A stretch of 64,000 nt of DNA. It comes from Thalassovita aquimarina. Lineage in GTDB: Bacteria; Pseudomonadota; Alphaproteobacteria; Rhodobacterales; Rhodobacteraceae. The translations under genes were made by a program, and so were the position numbers. Every line of letters begins with the position of its first letter. Position 1 is the first letter of the stretch. Location: positions 434,001-498,000 of the forward strand of contig NZ_JADMKU010000001.1 of assembly GCF_018219815.1 (NCBI RefSeq), in the 5' to 3' direction. Below are positions 30,749 through 39,895 of this stretch, piece after piece. The notes under the pieces are model-generated. The model saw only the letters and a list, made by a program, of their open reading frames with translations. It did not search any database and was not told the DNA's origin.

Positions 30749-31861
30749 TCAGCGTGCCGACAACGCCTCGCTCAGCACCTTGCGCACCAGCTCGCCGTCC
30801 ACGTCCGAGGTCACGAAGGCCTGCCCGATCCCGCGCGCCAGTATAAAGCGCAGCTTGCCGTCCACCACTTTCTTGTCCTGCGACATCAGGTCGAGAAGCC
30901 CGTCCGCATCGGGCAGATCACCGGGAATGTCGGCCAGATCGACCTTAGTGCCCATCTCGCGCAGATGGGTGCGGATACGGCTGGGGTCTTCCTGGCTGCA
31001 CAGCCCCATCCGGGCGCTGAGTTCGAACGCAAGGGCGCAGCCGATGGCAACTCCTTCGCCGTGCAGCAACCGGTCGGAATAGCCGGTGGCGGCTTCCAGC
31101 GCGTGACAAAAGGTATGGCCAAGGTTCAAAAGCGCGCGGTCGCCCTGTTCGGTTTCGTCCCGTTCGACGATTTCCGCCTTCATCTCGACCGAGCGTTTCA
31201 CCGCATAGATCCGCGCGTCCATGTCACCTGCGGCAGCGCGCGATGCATTGCCTTCAAGCCATTGAAAGAATTCAAAATCTCCAAGCAGGCCGTATTTCAC
31301 GACCTCGCCGTAGCCGGCGAGGAAATCGCGCGATTTCAAAGTGCCCAGAACCCCGGTATCGGCCAGCACCAGCGACGGCTGGTGAAAGGCACCGACGAGG
31401 TTCTTGCCATGAGGCGAATTGATCCCGGTCTTGCCGCCCACCGAACTGTCCACCTGCGCCAGAAGCGAGGTCGGAATCTGCACGAAGCGCACGCCCCGGC
31501 GCAGCACCGCCGCCGCGAAACCGACCAGATCGCCGATCACCCCGCCGCCAAGCGCCACGACGACGTCGGACCGTTCGACTTTCTGTTCCAGAAGCCATTC
31601 CACCGTGTCGGTGAGATGGGGCCAGCTCTTGGTCGCCTCGCCAGCGGGAAGAACCTTGGAAACCATATCGATTCCAGCGGCTTGAAGACCTTCCCTCAGG
31701 CTTTCCAGATGCAACGCCGCGACGTTTTCGTCACTGATCACCGCCACCCGCTTGCGCCGCAAGAGCGGTGCGATCAGTTCCCCCGACCGGGCCAGCAGCC
31801 CCGGCCCGATATGAATGTCATAGGCGCGCTCGCCCAATCCGACATGGACGGTATCCTGCAT
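30749..31861 (-). CDS. aroB: 3-dehydroquinate synthase
   Basis: Second step of the shikimate pathway: DAHP to 3-dehydroquinate, NAD+- and metal-dependent. The 370-residue protein has VALGGGVIGDLVGFAAA, IPTSLLAQVDSSVGGKTGIN, the metal-ligand GYGEVVKYGLL and LLNLGHTFCHALE. The true ATG at 31861 overlaps the aroK stop by one base (TGATG); a TTG one codon upstream is unlikely. It follows aroK in an operon. Confidence 0.96.
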   Translation of the reverse strand: MQDTVHVGLGERAYDIHIGPGLLARSGELIAPLLRRKRVAVISDENVAALHLESLREGLQAAGIDMVSKVLPAGEATKSWPHLTDTVEWLLEQKVERSDVVVALGGGVIGDLVGFAAAVLRRGVRFVQIPTSLLAQVDSSVGGKTGINSPHGKNLVGAFHQPSLVLADTGVLGTLKSRDFLAGYGEVVKYGLLGDFEFFQWLEGNASRAAAGDMDARIYAVKRSVEMKAEIVERDETEQGDRALLNLGHTFCHALEAATGYSDRLLHGEGVAIGCALAFELSARMGLCSQEDPSRIRTHLREMGTKVDLADIPGDLPDADGLLDLMSQDKKVVDGKLRFILARGIGQAFVTSDVDGELVRKVLSEALSAR

Positions 31862-32406
31862 CAAGCTGTCTCCACTACATCGGGCCGCGTTTCGATCGCG
31901 GCGATGACCCTGTCACGGGTTTCCTCGATCGAATAGCTCGGCTCCACCGCGACTCTCAGATCGGCCTCGGCATAGATCGGGGTGCGCTGCCGGTAGAGGT
32001 CCGACAGGGTGGCGAAGGGATCGGGCGTACGCAGCAGCGGCCGGGTCGACTTGTGCCGCACCCGCTGCCACAGAAGATCCAGCCCGGCATCGAGCCAGAC
32101 CGAAACACCCTGTTGCGAAATCACCTCGCGGTTCTGCCTGGCCAGGAAGGCACCGCCGCCGGTCGACAGGATGCAGCGTTCATTCGTCAGCAGCCGCTCA
32201 ATGACCTGGCTTTCCTTTTGCCGAAAGAAACTTTCGCCGTCACGTTCGAAGATTTCCGCAATGCTCATGTTGGCCGCGGCTTCGATTTCGGCGTCCGAAT
32301 CAAGGAACGGTACACCAAGCTTGGCCGCCAAGGCTTTGCCCACGGCTGTTTTCCCGGCCCCCATCATGCCCACCAGCACGACTGTTTTCTTCAATTTCCA
32401 GCTCAT
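31861..32406 (-). CDS. aroK: shikimate kinase
   Basis: Phosphorylates shikimate at the 3-hydroxyl. The 181-residue P-loop protein has the Walker A GMMGAGKTAVGKAL (residues 13-26), the DSDAEIE shikimate-binding aspartate, FFRQKESQV, and the STGGGAFL motif. The Lid arginine region is in HKSTRPLLRT. aroK-aroB is divergent from the genes leading to xerD, a conserved alphaproteobacterial arrangement. Confidence 0.95.
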   Translation of the reverse strand: MSWKLKKTVVLVGMMGAGKTAVGKALAAKLGVPFLDSDAEIEAAANMSIAEIFERDGESFFRQKESQVIERLLTNERCILSTGGGAFLARQNREVISQQGVSVWLDAGLDLLWQRVRHKSTRPLLRTPDPFATLSDLYRQRTPIYAEADLRVAVEPSYSIEETRDRVIAAIETRPDVVETA

Positions 32407-32525
32407 GATCCGTTGATCTCGGCCAACCCTTGCCGTTTTTCAAATTTCCCGACTGAATGACGTGATCTCGCGCAAATTGCCAGTTATAAGTTGAGGAAAA
32501 TCACAAGCAAACGGGCAGCAAGAAA

Positions 32526-32675
32526 ATGGGGCGTATCTTCAAATGGCTTTTCACTCTGGCGATTCTGGGTTTCATCGGCCTGGTCGCCTATGCTTATGTG
32601 GGTCCGTGGCTGGGGGCTGATTTCTCCGCTCCGCAAACGGAACAGCGGCTGAAGGTGGTGTTGGATGCGGGCTAG
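32526..32675 (+). CDS. 49-residue single-pass membrane protein
   Basis: A short ORF encodes MGRIFKWLFTLAILGFIGLV followed by a polar tail of about 25 residues ending VVLDAG. It predicts one N-terminal transmembrane helix with a basic start. It overlaps the start of the 507-residue exported protein gene by 11 bases, so the two are translationally linked. I know similar very small proteins ahead of xerD in related genomes, but no function. The ribosome site is weak (GCAGCAAGAAA). Confidence 0.65.
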   Translation: MGRIFKWLFTLAILGFIGLVAYAYVGPWLGADFSAPQTEQRLKVVLDAG

Positions 32676-34188
32676 CCTGGCGCTGCTCTTCTTCTGCCCG
32701 ACGCTGGCGCTGGCACAGGCGCCGCTTTCTGCAATCGACTGGCTCAACGATCCAGCGCCCGAACCGTTGATCAGCCCCGGTGCCCTGCCGATGGAACCGC
32801 CGGTCACCGACACGGCAGTCATTCCCGAAATCGACACCGCGCCGCTGGACGACGTGCGCGCCGGCGCGGTTGGGTTGCTGCCGCCGCAGATGACCGGCCT
32901 GCCAGCCAGCCTGTGGCAATACAGCCGGTCGCAGGACCTGGTCGACCTGGTCGCGGCGCAAAAGGTCAGCGCCCTGCCGGCGATGCAAACGCTGCTCTAC
33001 ACCCTGCTTCTGGCCGAGGCCGATGCGCCGTTGCCCGGCACCACCGAAAACTCGTTCCTGCAGGCGCGGCTTGATGCGCTGCTGGAACTGGGCGCAGTGG
33101 AACCGGTGCAGGCGCTGCTGGACCGGGCCGGCACCGATACCGCGCCACTGTTCGCGCGCTGGTTCGACGCGACGCTGCTGACCGGCGACGAAGACAAGGC
33201 CTGCGCCCGGTTGGTGCAGGCCCCGCATCTCGCGCCCTCCTATGCTGCGCAGGTGTTCTGCACCGCACGAACCGGCGACTGGAGCACCGCCGCGCTGACC
33301 TTCGACACCGCCCGTGCGCTTGGCATCCTGTCCACGCAGGAAGAGGTGCTGCTGCTGCATTTCCTCGACCCCGAACTTGTCGAGGGCGAACCGCTGCCGC
33401 ATCCGCCGGTACGCCCGTCACCGCTGATATTCCGGCTGCGCGAAGCGATCGGCGAACCGATGCCCACAGCGCCCTTGCCGCGCGCCTTCTCGGTGTCCGA
33501 CCTGCGCGGCAATGCCGGATGGAAAGCACAGATCGCCGCCGCCGAACGGCTGGCGCAGACCGGGGCGCTGGCGGAAAACCGGCTTCTCGGCATCTATTCC
33601 GAACGTCTGCCGGCGGCCTCGGGCGGGATCTGGGACCGCGTCGATGCGCTGCAGCGTTTCGACATCGCCCTGCGCGCCCGCGATCCCGGCATGGTCGCCG
33701 AAACGCTGCCCAAGGCGGTCACCGCGATGAAGGTCGCGCGGCTGGAAGTCCCGTTTGCCAAACTTTACGCCGATCCCCTGCTGCAACTGCCGCTGACCGG
33801 CGAGGCGGCGCAAACCGCCTATCGCGTGGCGCTGCTGTCGCCGCAATACGAAGCGGCGGCGCAACGCTATAGCGATGCCTTCGCCGACATGCGTTTTCTC
33901 ACCGCGCTGGCGCAGGGCAACCCGCAGAACGCCACCGCGTCGAACGAAACGGAACGCGCCATCGCCGAAGGTTTCGCCGCGACCGGGATGCCAGAGATCT
34001 TCCGCGCCGACATCGCGGCGGGCCGCCTGGGCGAAATAATCTTGCGCGCCATGCTGCGCTATGAACGCGCGGCGCGCGGGGAACTGTATGAACTTCCCAC
34101 GGCGCTTGCCACCTTCCGCGCCATGGGCCTGGAAGACGCCGCACGGCGCGCGGCGCTGCACTTCCTGTTGCTGGAGCGCCGGCTGTGA
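32665..34188 (+). CDS. exported alpha-helical hypothetical protein upstream of xerD
   Basis: A 507-residue product with a signal peptide (MRASLALLFFCPTLALAQA). The mature protein is rich in Ala and Leu and looks like a chain of short helices, with a proline-rich section at about residues 27-60 and another near 245-270. I recognise no catalytic motif; an alpha-solenoid (TPR-like) scaffold in the periplasm is a guess from composition. The stop overlaps the xerD start (GTGA), and the 49-residue membrane protein gene overlaps its start, so all three are one operon. Confidence 0.75.
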   Translation: MRASLALLFFCPTLALAQAPLSAIDWLNDPAPEPLISPGALPMEPPVTDTAVIPEIDTAPLDDVRAGAVGLLPPQMTGLPASLWQYSRSQDLVDLVAAQKVSALPAMQTLLYTLLLAEADAPLPGTTENSFLQARLDALLELGAVEPVQALLDRAGTDTAPLFARWFDATLLTGDEDKACARLVQAPHLAPSYAAQVFCTARTGDWSTAALTFDTARALGILSTQEEVLLLHFLDPELVEGEPLPHPPVRPSPLIFRLREAIGEPMPTAPLPRAFSVSDLRGNAGWKAQIAAAERLAQTGALAENRLLGIYSERLPAASGGIWDRVDALQRFDIALRARDPGMVAETLPKAVTAMKVARLEVPFAKLYADPLLQLPLTGEAAQTAYRVALLSPQYEAAAQRYSDAFADMRFLTALAQGNPQNATASNETERAIAEGFAATGMPEIFRADIAAGRLGEIILRAMLRYERAARGELYELPTALATFRAMGLEDAARRAALHFLLLERRL

Positions 34189-35120
34189 GCACAACCGACC
34201 TGCACTGGATATCCGCCTTTCTCGAAGCGCAATCGGCCGAACTGGGCGCGGCGGACAATACCCGCCTTGCCTATGCCCGCGATCTGAAGGATTTCGCTGC
34301 CTGGACGGTACGCCAGTCGGTCGATTTTACCGCGATCAGCCGCGATCAGATCGAAACCTACCTGATCGATTGCGAAGCCCAGGGGCTGGCCCGCTCGACC
34401 CGGGCGCGGCGGCTGTCGGCGATCCGGCAACTGTTCCGTTTCGCCTTCGAGGAAGGGCTGCGACAGGACAACCCGGCGATCCAGATCTGCGGCCCGGGGC
34501 GGGACAAGAAACTGCCCAAGACGCTGAGCGAGGATGAGGTCGACCGCCTGCTTGACGCCGCCCGCACCACCGGGCGCAGCGCGTCGGACAGACTGCGCAA
34601 TTCCTGCCTGATGGAAGTGCTATACGCTACCGGCATGCGGGTCAGCGAACTGGTGTCGCTGCCGGTCGCCGCGACCCGTGGCGACCCCAGGGTGCTGCTG
34701 ATCCTCGGCAAGGGCGGCAAGGAACGCATGGTGCCGTTGTCGCCCCCGGCGCGGGCAATGCTGGCCGAATGGCTGGCCACGCGGGACGAAATCGAGGAAG
34801 CGGCGCGCAAAAAGGGGCTGCCGGCCTCGCGCTACCTGTTTCCCAGCCGGGGCAAATCGGGGCACCTGACCCGGCACCGGTTTTTCCAGATCGTCAAGAA
34901 TCTGGCGGTCGCTGCCGGCGTCGCCCCCGACAAGGTGACGCCGCACACGTTGCGCCATGCCTTCGCCACCCACCTGCTGGCCAATGGCGCCGACCTGCGC
35001 GCGATCCAGACACTGCTGGGCCATGCCGACGTGGCCACGACCGAGATCTACACCCATGTTCTGGACGAACGGCTGAAGGAACTGGTGCTGGAACATCACC
35101 CGCTGGCGCGCGAAGACTGA
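34185..35120 (+). CDS. xerD: site-specific tyrosine recombinase XerD
   Basis: Catalyses dif-site recombination that resolves chromosome dimers, with XerC. The 311-residue protein has an N-terminal core-binding domain (to about residue 110) and the catalytic residues in order: Arg in TGMRVSEL, Lys in GKGGKERMVPL, His-x-x-Arg in HTLRHAFATHLL, His in LLGHADVATTEIYTH, with the final Tyr nucleophile. The GTG start overlaps the preceding stop. Chromosomal context beside aroK, with no phage genes, supports a housekeeping Xer protein rather than an integrase. Confidence 0.93.
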   Translation: MSTTDLHWISAFLEAQSAELGAADNTRLAYARDLKDFAAWTVRQSVDFTAISRDQIETYLIDCEAQGLARSTRARRLSAIRQLFRFAFEEGLRQDNPAIQICGPGRDKKLPKTLSEDEVDRLLDAARTTGRSASDRLRNSCLMEVLYATGMRVSELVSLPVAATRGDPRVLLILGKGGKERMVPLSPPARAMLAEWLATRDEIEEAARKKGLPASRYLFPSRGKSGHLTRHRFFQIVKNLAVAAGVAPDKVTPHTLRHAFATHLLANGADLRAIQTLLGHADVATTEIYTHVLDERLKELVLEHHPLARED

Positions 35121-35208
35121 GCCCTCGGCGCAGACGACGATCCGCAACCCCTTGATCCGCACCGGTTTGATGCCCATAACCCTTGCCATGCAAGGGGAAA
35201 CGATCGCC

Positions 35209-36516
35209 ATGGAAACCACCGTCGCCACGCTTGACAGCGCCTTCTGGATCACCACGCTGGCGATCCTGTTCCTGCTGGTGCTGTCGGGCTTCTTCTCGGG
35301 GTCCGAAACCGCGCTGACCGCCGCCTCGCGCGGCAAACTACGCAGCCAGGCCGACAAGGGATCGCGCGGCGCGGAACGGGCGCTGAGGATCACCGAAGAT
35401 AACGAACGGCTGATCGGGTCGGTCCTGCTGGGCAACAACCTGGTCAATATCCTCGCCGCTTCGCTGGCCACGTCGCTTTTCACCCGCGTCTTCGGCGATG
35501 GCGGCGTGGCGCTGGCGACGCTGGTGATGACGCTCCTGGTGCTCATCTTTGCCGAGGTGCTGCCGAAAACCTATGCCATCACCAATGCCGAAACCGCCGC
35601 CGCGCGGGTATCGTCGCCGATCCAGTTGATCGTCACCCTGTTTGCGCCGGTGGTCGGCGCGGTGCGCTGGTTCGTGCGCCTGATCCTGCGGGTCTTCGGC
35701 GTGCGCACCGATCCCGACAGTCAGATCCTCGCCGTGCGCGAAGAAATCGCCGGCGCCCTGCAGCTCGGCCATTCCGAAGGCGTGGTCGAAAAGGAAGACC
35801 GCGACCGTATCCTCGGCGCGCTCGATCTGGGAGACCGCGCGGTCGAGGAAATCATGCTGCACCGCAGTCAGATCGAAATGATCGACGCCGACAGCGATCC
35901 GTTGCAGATTCTGGCCCAATGCGTCGAAAGCAATCACACCCGGCTGCCGCTCTATCAGGGCGATCCGGACAATATCGTCGGCGTGGTCCATGCCAAGGAC
36001 CTGCTGCGCGACATCCACAAGCTGCTGCTCGCCCCGGAGGCATCGCCCGAGGCGTTGAAAAACTTCAAGATCAGCGATGTCGCCATGCCGCCCTATTTCG
36101 TTCCCGACACCACCACGCTGGACGACCAGATGCGGCAATTTCTTCGCCGTCGCACGCATTTCGCATTGGTCGTGGACGAATACGGATCGCTGGAAGGGCT
36201 GATCACGCTGGAAGACATCCTGGAAGAAATCGTCGGCGAGATCACCGATGAATTCGATCCCGATGCCGAATGGTCGATTCAGAAAACCAAGGACGGGCAG
36301 TTCCTTGTCGATGGGTCGGTGACGATCCGTGACCTGAACCGCGCCCGGGATTGGAACCTGCCCGATGACGAAGCCAACACCATCGCCGGGCTGGTCATCC
36401 ACGAAGCGCAGATGATCCCGACCGCCGGACAGGTGTTTTCCTTCCACGGATTCCGCTTCGAAGTCGTCGGGCGTGAACAGAACCAGATCACCAAGCTGAA
36501 GATCAGGCCGCTGTGA
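35209..36516 (+). CDS. CNNM/CorC-type membrane protein with CBS pair (HlyC/CorC family)
   Basis: A 435-residue inner-membrane protein. The N-terminal DUF21/CNNM domain has about four membrane segments (ILFLLVLSGFFSGSETALTA, then GNNLVNILAASLATSLF, LIFAEVLPKTYAI). It is followed by a CBS pair (about residues 200-330: FALVVDEYGSLEGLITLEDILEEIVGEI in parts) and a C-terminal CorC/transporter-associated domain. Family members are linked to Mg2+ or Co2+ homeostasis. I choose ATG 35209, preceded by AAGGGGA; three in-frame ATGs lie upstream. The next gene starts in the stop codon. Confidence 0.88.
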   Translation: METTVATLDSAFWITTLAILFLLVLSGFFSGSETALTAASRGKLRSQADKGSRGAERALRITEDNERLIGSVLLGNNLVNILAASLATSLFTRVFGDGGVALATLVMTLLVLIFAEVLPKTYAITNAETAAARVSSPIQLIVTLFAPVVGAVRWFVRLILRVFGVRTDPDSQILAVREEIAGALQLGHSEGVVEKEDRDRILGALDLGDRAVEEIMLHRSQIEMIDADSDPLQILAQCVESNHTRLPLYQGDPDNIVGVVHAKDLLRDIHKLLLAPEASPEALKNFKISDVAMPPYFVPDTTTLDDQMRQFLRRRTHFALVVDEYGSLEGLITLEDILEEIVGEITDEFDPDAEWSIQKTKDGQFLVDGSVTIRDLNRARDWNLPDDEANTIAGLVIHEAQMIPTAGQVFSFHGFRFEVVGREQNQITKLKIRPL

Positions 36517-37115
36517 CGGCCATGACCATCGCCATCCTGATCCTCGCCGCCGGCAGTTCCTCCCGCATGGGGCCGGGGCGCGACAAACTTCTGGAACCGC
36601 TGCACGGGCGGCCCCTGCTGACGCTGATGCTGGACCGGGCCCATGCCACCGGCTGCCCGGTCTATGCCTGCCTGCCTTCGCCGTCCCACCCACGGGCGCG
36701 GCTGATGGATGATCGGACGACATCGGTCTGGGTCCCCGATGCCGACGAAGGCATGGGCGCGTCGATCCGGACCGGGATCCGCGCGCTGCCCGACACGGTC
36801 GAGGCGGTGATGATCCTGCCCGCCGACATGCCGGAACTGACCGCCGAGGATCTGAGGACGGTTCTGAACGCCTATGAATCCGGACGCATCGTCCGCGGCA
36901 CCAGCGCGGAGGGCAAGCCGGGCCATCCGGTGATCTTTCCGCGCGATTGCTTCGACGACCTGAAGGCGCTCGGCGGCGATCGGGGCGCGCGCGGCGTTCT
37001 GACCGATCATGCCGAGCGACTGAAGCTGATCCCCCTGCCCGCGCGACACGCGCTGACCGACCTTGACACGCCAGAGGCCTGGGCCAACTGGCGCGCCGGG
37101 CATTCAGCCGAATAG
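36513..37115 (+). CDS. MobA/MocA-like nucleotidyltransferase
   Basis: A 200-residue NTP-transferase fold protein. The N-terminal ILILAAGSSSRMGPGRDKLLEPLHG is the nucleotide-binding loop with the catalytic lysine, VMILPADMPELTAEDL the metal-binding aspartate strand, and GKPGHPVIFPRDCF and TDLDTPEAW close the fold. This matches the molybdenum cofactor cytidylyltransferase (MocA) branch, but no molybdoenzyme gene is nearby, so the substrate is tentative. GTG 36513 overlaps the preceding stop; ATG 36522 is an alternative. Its 3' end overlaps the convergent RTX gene by 12 bases. Confidence 0.82.
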   Translation: MTAMTIAILILAAGSSSRMGPGRDKLLEPLHGRPLLTLMLDRAHATGCPVYACLPSPSHPRARLMDDRTTSVWVPDADEGMGASIRTGIRALPDTVEAVMILPADMPELTAEDLRTVLNAYESGRIVRGTSAEGKPGHPVIFPRDCFDDLKALGGDRGARGVLTDHAERLKLIPLPARHALTDLDTPEAWANWRAGHSAE

Positions 37116-39788
37116 AACCCGGGTTTCGCGCGCGCTCAGGGTTTGCCGCGCGGCCGGATAGACCTTGTCGGCGCTGTCCTGCATCAGCTGCGGGAACAGG
37201 CTGACGATTTCGTTCCGCTGGGCTTCGTCCATGCCCAGCAGGCTCAGATCGCCGGGCTGGAAGCTTTCGCTCCAGCAGCCATCCCCCTGCACCACCTGGT
37301 GCGTGTCGAACATGAAATGCACATAGGTCACGGCCTCGTCGCCCAGCTGTTCCACCCCGTCCAGAAAGGTCAGGTGGATCGCGGCAACGAACACTTCATC
37401 GCTGCCGAACCAGAGCGCGGTCTTCGGGGCGTCGATCATCATCCGGTGCTGCGGCGACACGGTCAGGTCACGACAAGGAACCCCATCGCCAAGCGCGCCC
37501 CTGCGGATCAGCACCGGGCGCAAACCCGGCTTCCCCTCCAGTTCCGCCGCGGCCAACTCACGCTTCCCTGCCCAGCGAACCGGCTGGAACCCGTTATCGC
37601 GGGTCAGCACCATATCCCCTGCACGGATATCGCGGGCGGCTTTTTCCCCGCCCCGCGTCATGATCATGCTGTTTTCGGTAAAGCACGGGACATGCACGAC
37701 ATTTTCGATGTCACTGAAATACAGAACCGACCCGTCTTGCCATTCCACGCTGCCGGTTTCGGGATCGTTCGGATCATAGGTGATGTTGGCCAGGCCGTTG
37801 ACGTAAAGCGTGTCGCCCTTGGTTTCGCCATTGGCGCCGCCGTCGATCTTGAACCGTTCGCCATTGCGCAGGCTGTCATCGACGAAGAAGCTGTCATCGC
37901 CATCGCCGCCCATTGCGGTGTCGCCGCTTGAGATCTGGAAACTGTCGTTGCCCGCCTCGCCGAACATCGTGTCGCCGCCCAGGCCGCCGATCAGCAGGTC
38001 GTCGCCCGCGCCGGCCTCGATCCAGTCATCGCCGAATTCGGCATCGATCGTGTCATTGCCCAGCCCGGCGCGGATCGTGTCGTTGCCATATCCGGCGCGG
38101 ATGCTGTCATCGTCGGCGCCTGCCCCCGGATCGATGGCATCGCCGCCATCGACGCGGTCGCCATCGGGATCGCCGGTAAAGCTGTCATCGATCAGCTCGC
38201 TGCCCGATCCGCCCTCGACGATCCCGTCGCGACTGTCCGCCGGAATACCCATCGCGGCCAGCTGCGCCACGTCCGACACATCGGCCGGGGCCACCCCGAT
38301 CAGGGTCAGCGCCTCACCATGCGGGAAGGACAGCACGGCGTTGCCCGCCCCGTCGTCCGACACCACCACGTCGTTCACATCGACCGGGTTGCCAGCGTCG
38401 TCGGTCAGGCTGGACACGTCCAGCAGGTCCTTGCCGCTATAGGTCCCGTCGGTGTTCTGCACCGGCGCGTCGAAGCCTTCGACCCTGTCAGTGCCGGAAA
38501 AATCGGCCAACACCAGCGTGTTGGTGCCGCTGCCCAGCACCAGGTGTTCGACGCCTTGGAAATTGGCGGTTGATGTGCCGTCGGACACGGTGCCCGCGCC
38601 CTGGTTGGTTTGGCTCAGGTCGATGGTCAGGTCGTCGGTGACCGCGGACATGTCGAGGATGTCGCCAGTGACCTCGTCCTGGTCTTCCATCTCGATCGTG
38701 TCGTTGCCGAAATCGTTTTCCAGCGTGATCGTGTCGTCGCCATAGCCGGACCAGATGAAATCGTTGCCGGTGCCGCCCGCCATTGAATCATTGCCGAAAC
38801 TGGCGCGCATCCAGTCGTCGCCGGCGCCGCCCAAAAGCGTGTCGTCGCCCTTGTCGCCGTTCATCCAGTCGTCGCCGGAGCCGCCCGAGAAATAGTCGTC
38901 GCCGTCATAGGCTTCGAAACTGTCGGCGCCCTCGCCGCCCATCGCACTGTCATTGCCGATGCCGCCGTAAAGGCGGTCGTCGCCGGTGCCGCCCAGCAGG
39001 GTGTCGTCGCCATCGCCGCCTTCCAGCTGGTCGTGGCCGCTGCCGCCGTCTATGTAATCATCGCCGTCGCCGGCCAGAACGGTGTCGTCGCCGTCCCCGG
39101 CCCGGACCACGTCGTCATTCGATCCGTCGGCGGCGTCGTTGTTGTCGATCCGGTCGCCTTCGGGATCGCCAGTGTAATAGGGATCGATAAAATCGCTGCC
39201 ATCGCCGCCCTCGACCACATAGTCGCCCGCCATGGGCGGCGCATAGGCGGTGTCGGAATAGCCCGTGTTGAACGCCCCATTGCCGACCTCGGCCGTGCCG
39301 GCGGCGATCACGCCGTCGCCGTCCAGATCGGTGTCGGAATGATTGTCCAGCACCAGCGTGCCATAGCCGTCATTCGCATCCGTTCCCGGCGCGATGAACA
39401 GTGTCGTCAGCACCGGCGCACCAGCATCGGAGGACACCAGCATCGAGGCGTCGAATTGCAGATAGCCATCGCCCATCCCGGTGACATTTTCCTGCACCAG
39501 AGCGTAATCGCCCGCCGTGGCCGGTTCATAGGCATAAAGCACCGTGCCCGCCTCAAAATCGGCCTTGCTGTCATAGACGTTGACGCCGGTGATCCGGGTC
39601 GCGCCGGTCAGTTCGCCGTCAAGCGTGACCTGTTCGACGATCACCTCGACGATCTGGGTGTCGGTGAAGCTCTGGCTGCCGTTTTGCAGCACCACCTGCC
39701 CCGCCCCGTCCTGGCCGGTGCCGGTCAGCACGTCCAGATCGGGATTGGACACAACGTCAATGCCATATGCGATGAAAGAGGTGTTCAT
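37104..39788 (-). CDS. RTX calcium-binding protein with C-terminal Hint domain (protein 1)
   Basis: A very acidic 894-residue protein. Residues 1-185 form an N-terminal region without repeats. A module at 192-218 (GSDFIDPYYTGDPEGDRIDN) opens an RTX block of GGxGxD nonapeptides to about 365; a linker follows; a second copy of the module (DGIVEGGSGSELIDDSFTGD, from 521) opens a second RTX block to about 632. A Hint_2-type domain starts at Cys702 (VPCFTENSMI), with SPQHR at 777-781 and a HFMFDTHQ strand, and runs nearly to the end. There is no N-terminal signal peptide, so type I secretion is expected by analogy, but no transporter is in the window. GAGGAGGT stands six bases before ATG. Hint domains are autoprocessing folds; the cleavage outcome here is unknown. 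Confidence 0.9.
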   Translation of the reverse strand: MNTSFIAYGIDVVSNPDLDVLTGTGQDGAGQVVLQNGSQSFTDTQIVEVIVEQVTLDGELTGATRITGVNVYDSKADFEAGTVLYAYEPATAGDYALVQENVTGMGDGYLQFDASMLVSSDAGAPVLTTLFIAPGTDANDGYGTLVLDNHSDTDLDGDGVIAAGTAEVGNGAFNTGYSDTAYAPPMAGDYVVEGGDGSDFIDPYYTGDPEGDRIDNNDAADGSNDDVVRAGDGDDTVLAGDGDDYIDGGSGHDQLEGGDGDDTLLGGTGDDRLYGGIGNDSAMGGEGADSFEAYDGDDYFSGGSGDDWMNGDKGDDTLLGGAGDDWMRASFGNDSMAGGTGNDFIWSGYGDDTITLENDFGNDTIEMEDQDEVTGDILDMSAVTDDLTIDLSQTNQGAGTVSDGTSTANFQGVEHLVLGSGTNTLVLADFSGTDRVEGFDAPVQNTDGTYSGKDLLDVSSLTDDAGNPVDVNDVVVSDDGAGNAVLSFPHGEALTLIGVAPADVSDVAQLAAMGIPADSRDGIVEGGSGSELIDDSFTGDPDGDRVDGGDAIDPGAGADDDSIRAGYGNDTIRAGLGNDTIDAEFGDDWIEAGAGDDLLIGGLGGDTMFGEAGNDSFQISSGDTAMGGDGDDSFFVDDSLRNGERFKIDGGANGETKGDTLYVNGLANITYDPNDPETGSVEWQDGSVLYFSDIENVVHVPCFTENSMIMTRGGEKAARDIRAGDMVLTRDNGFQPVRWAGKRELAAAELEGKPGLRPVLIRRGALGDGVPCRDLTVSPQHRMMIDAPKTALWFGSDEVFVAAIHLTFLDGVEQLGDEAVTYVHFMFDTHQVVQGDGCWSESFQPGDLSLLGMDEAQRNEIVSLFPQLMQDSADKVYPAARQTLSARETRVLFG

Positions 39789-39895
39789 GCCAGTACCTCC
39801 TCAAGACGTCCGCCGGACAGGCAGGACCGAAATGCGCCGCGCGGGCGGGCTGTAAATAAACTTGCTGCGATGACTGGCTCGCTTGCGTTGGTCAT
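39785..39895 (-). CDS. possible 36-residue leader ORF overlapping the start of RTX protein 1
   Basis: An ORF begins at ATG 39895, five bases after GAGGG, and ends in a TGA that overlaps the ATG of the RTX gene (GCATGA). It encodes MTNASEPVIAASLFTARPRG and a further 16 residues ending EEVLA, without similarity I recognise. The arrangement fits a coupled leader peptide. It could be fortuitous, because the 3' half is also the strong ribosome site of the RTX gene. Confidence 0.4.
   Translation of the reverse strand: MTNASEPVIAASLFTARPRGAFRSCLSGGRLEEVLA

Noticed and set aside
34185-35120. Tyrosine recombinase as a sign of a genomic island or prophage
   Set aside because: Its sequence and place beside aroK-aroB match housekeeping XerD; no phage, transfer or attachment-site features are nearby.
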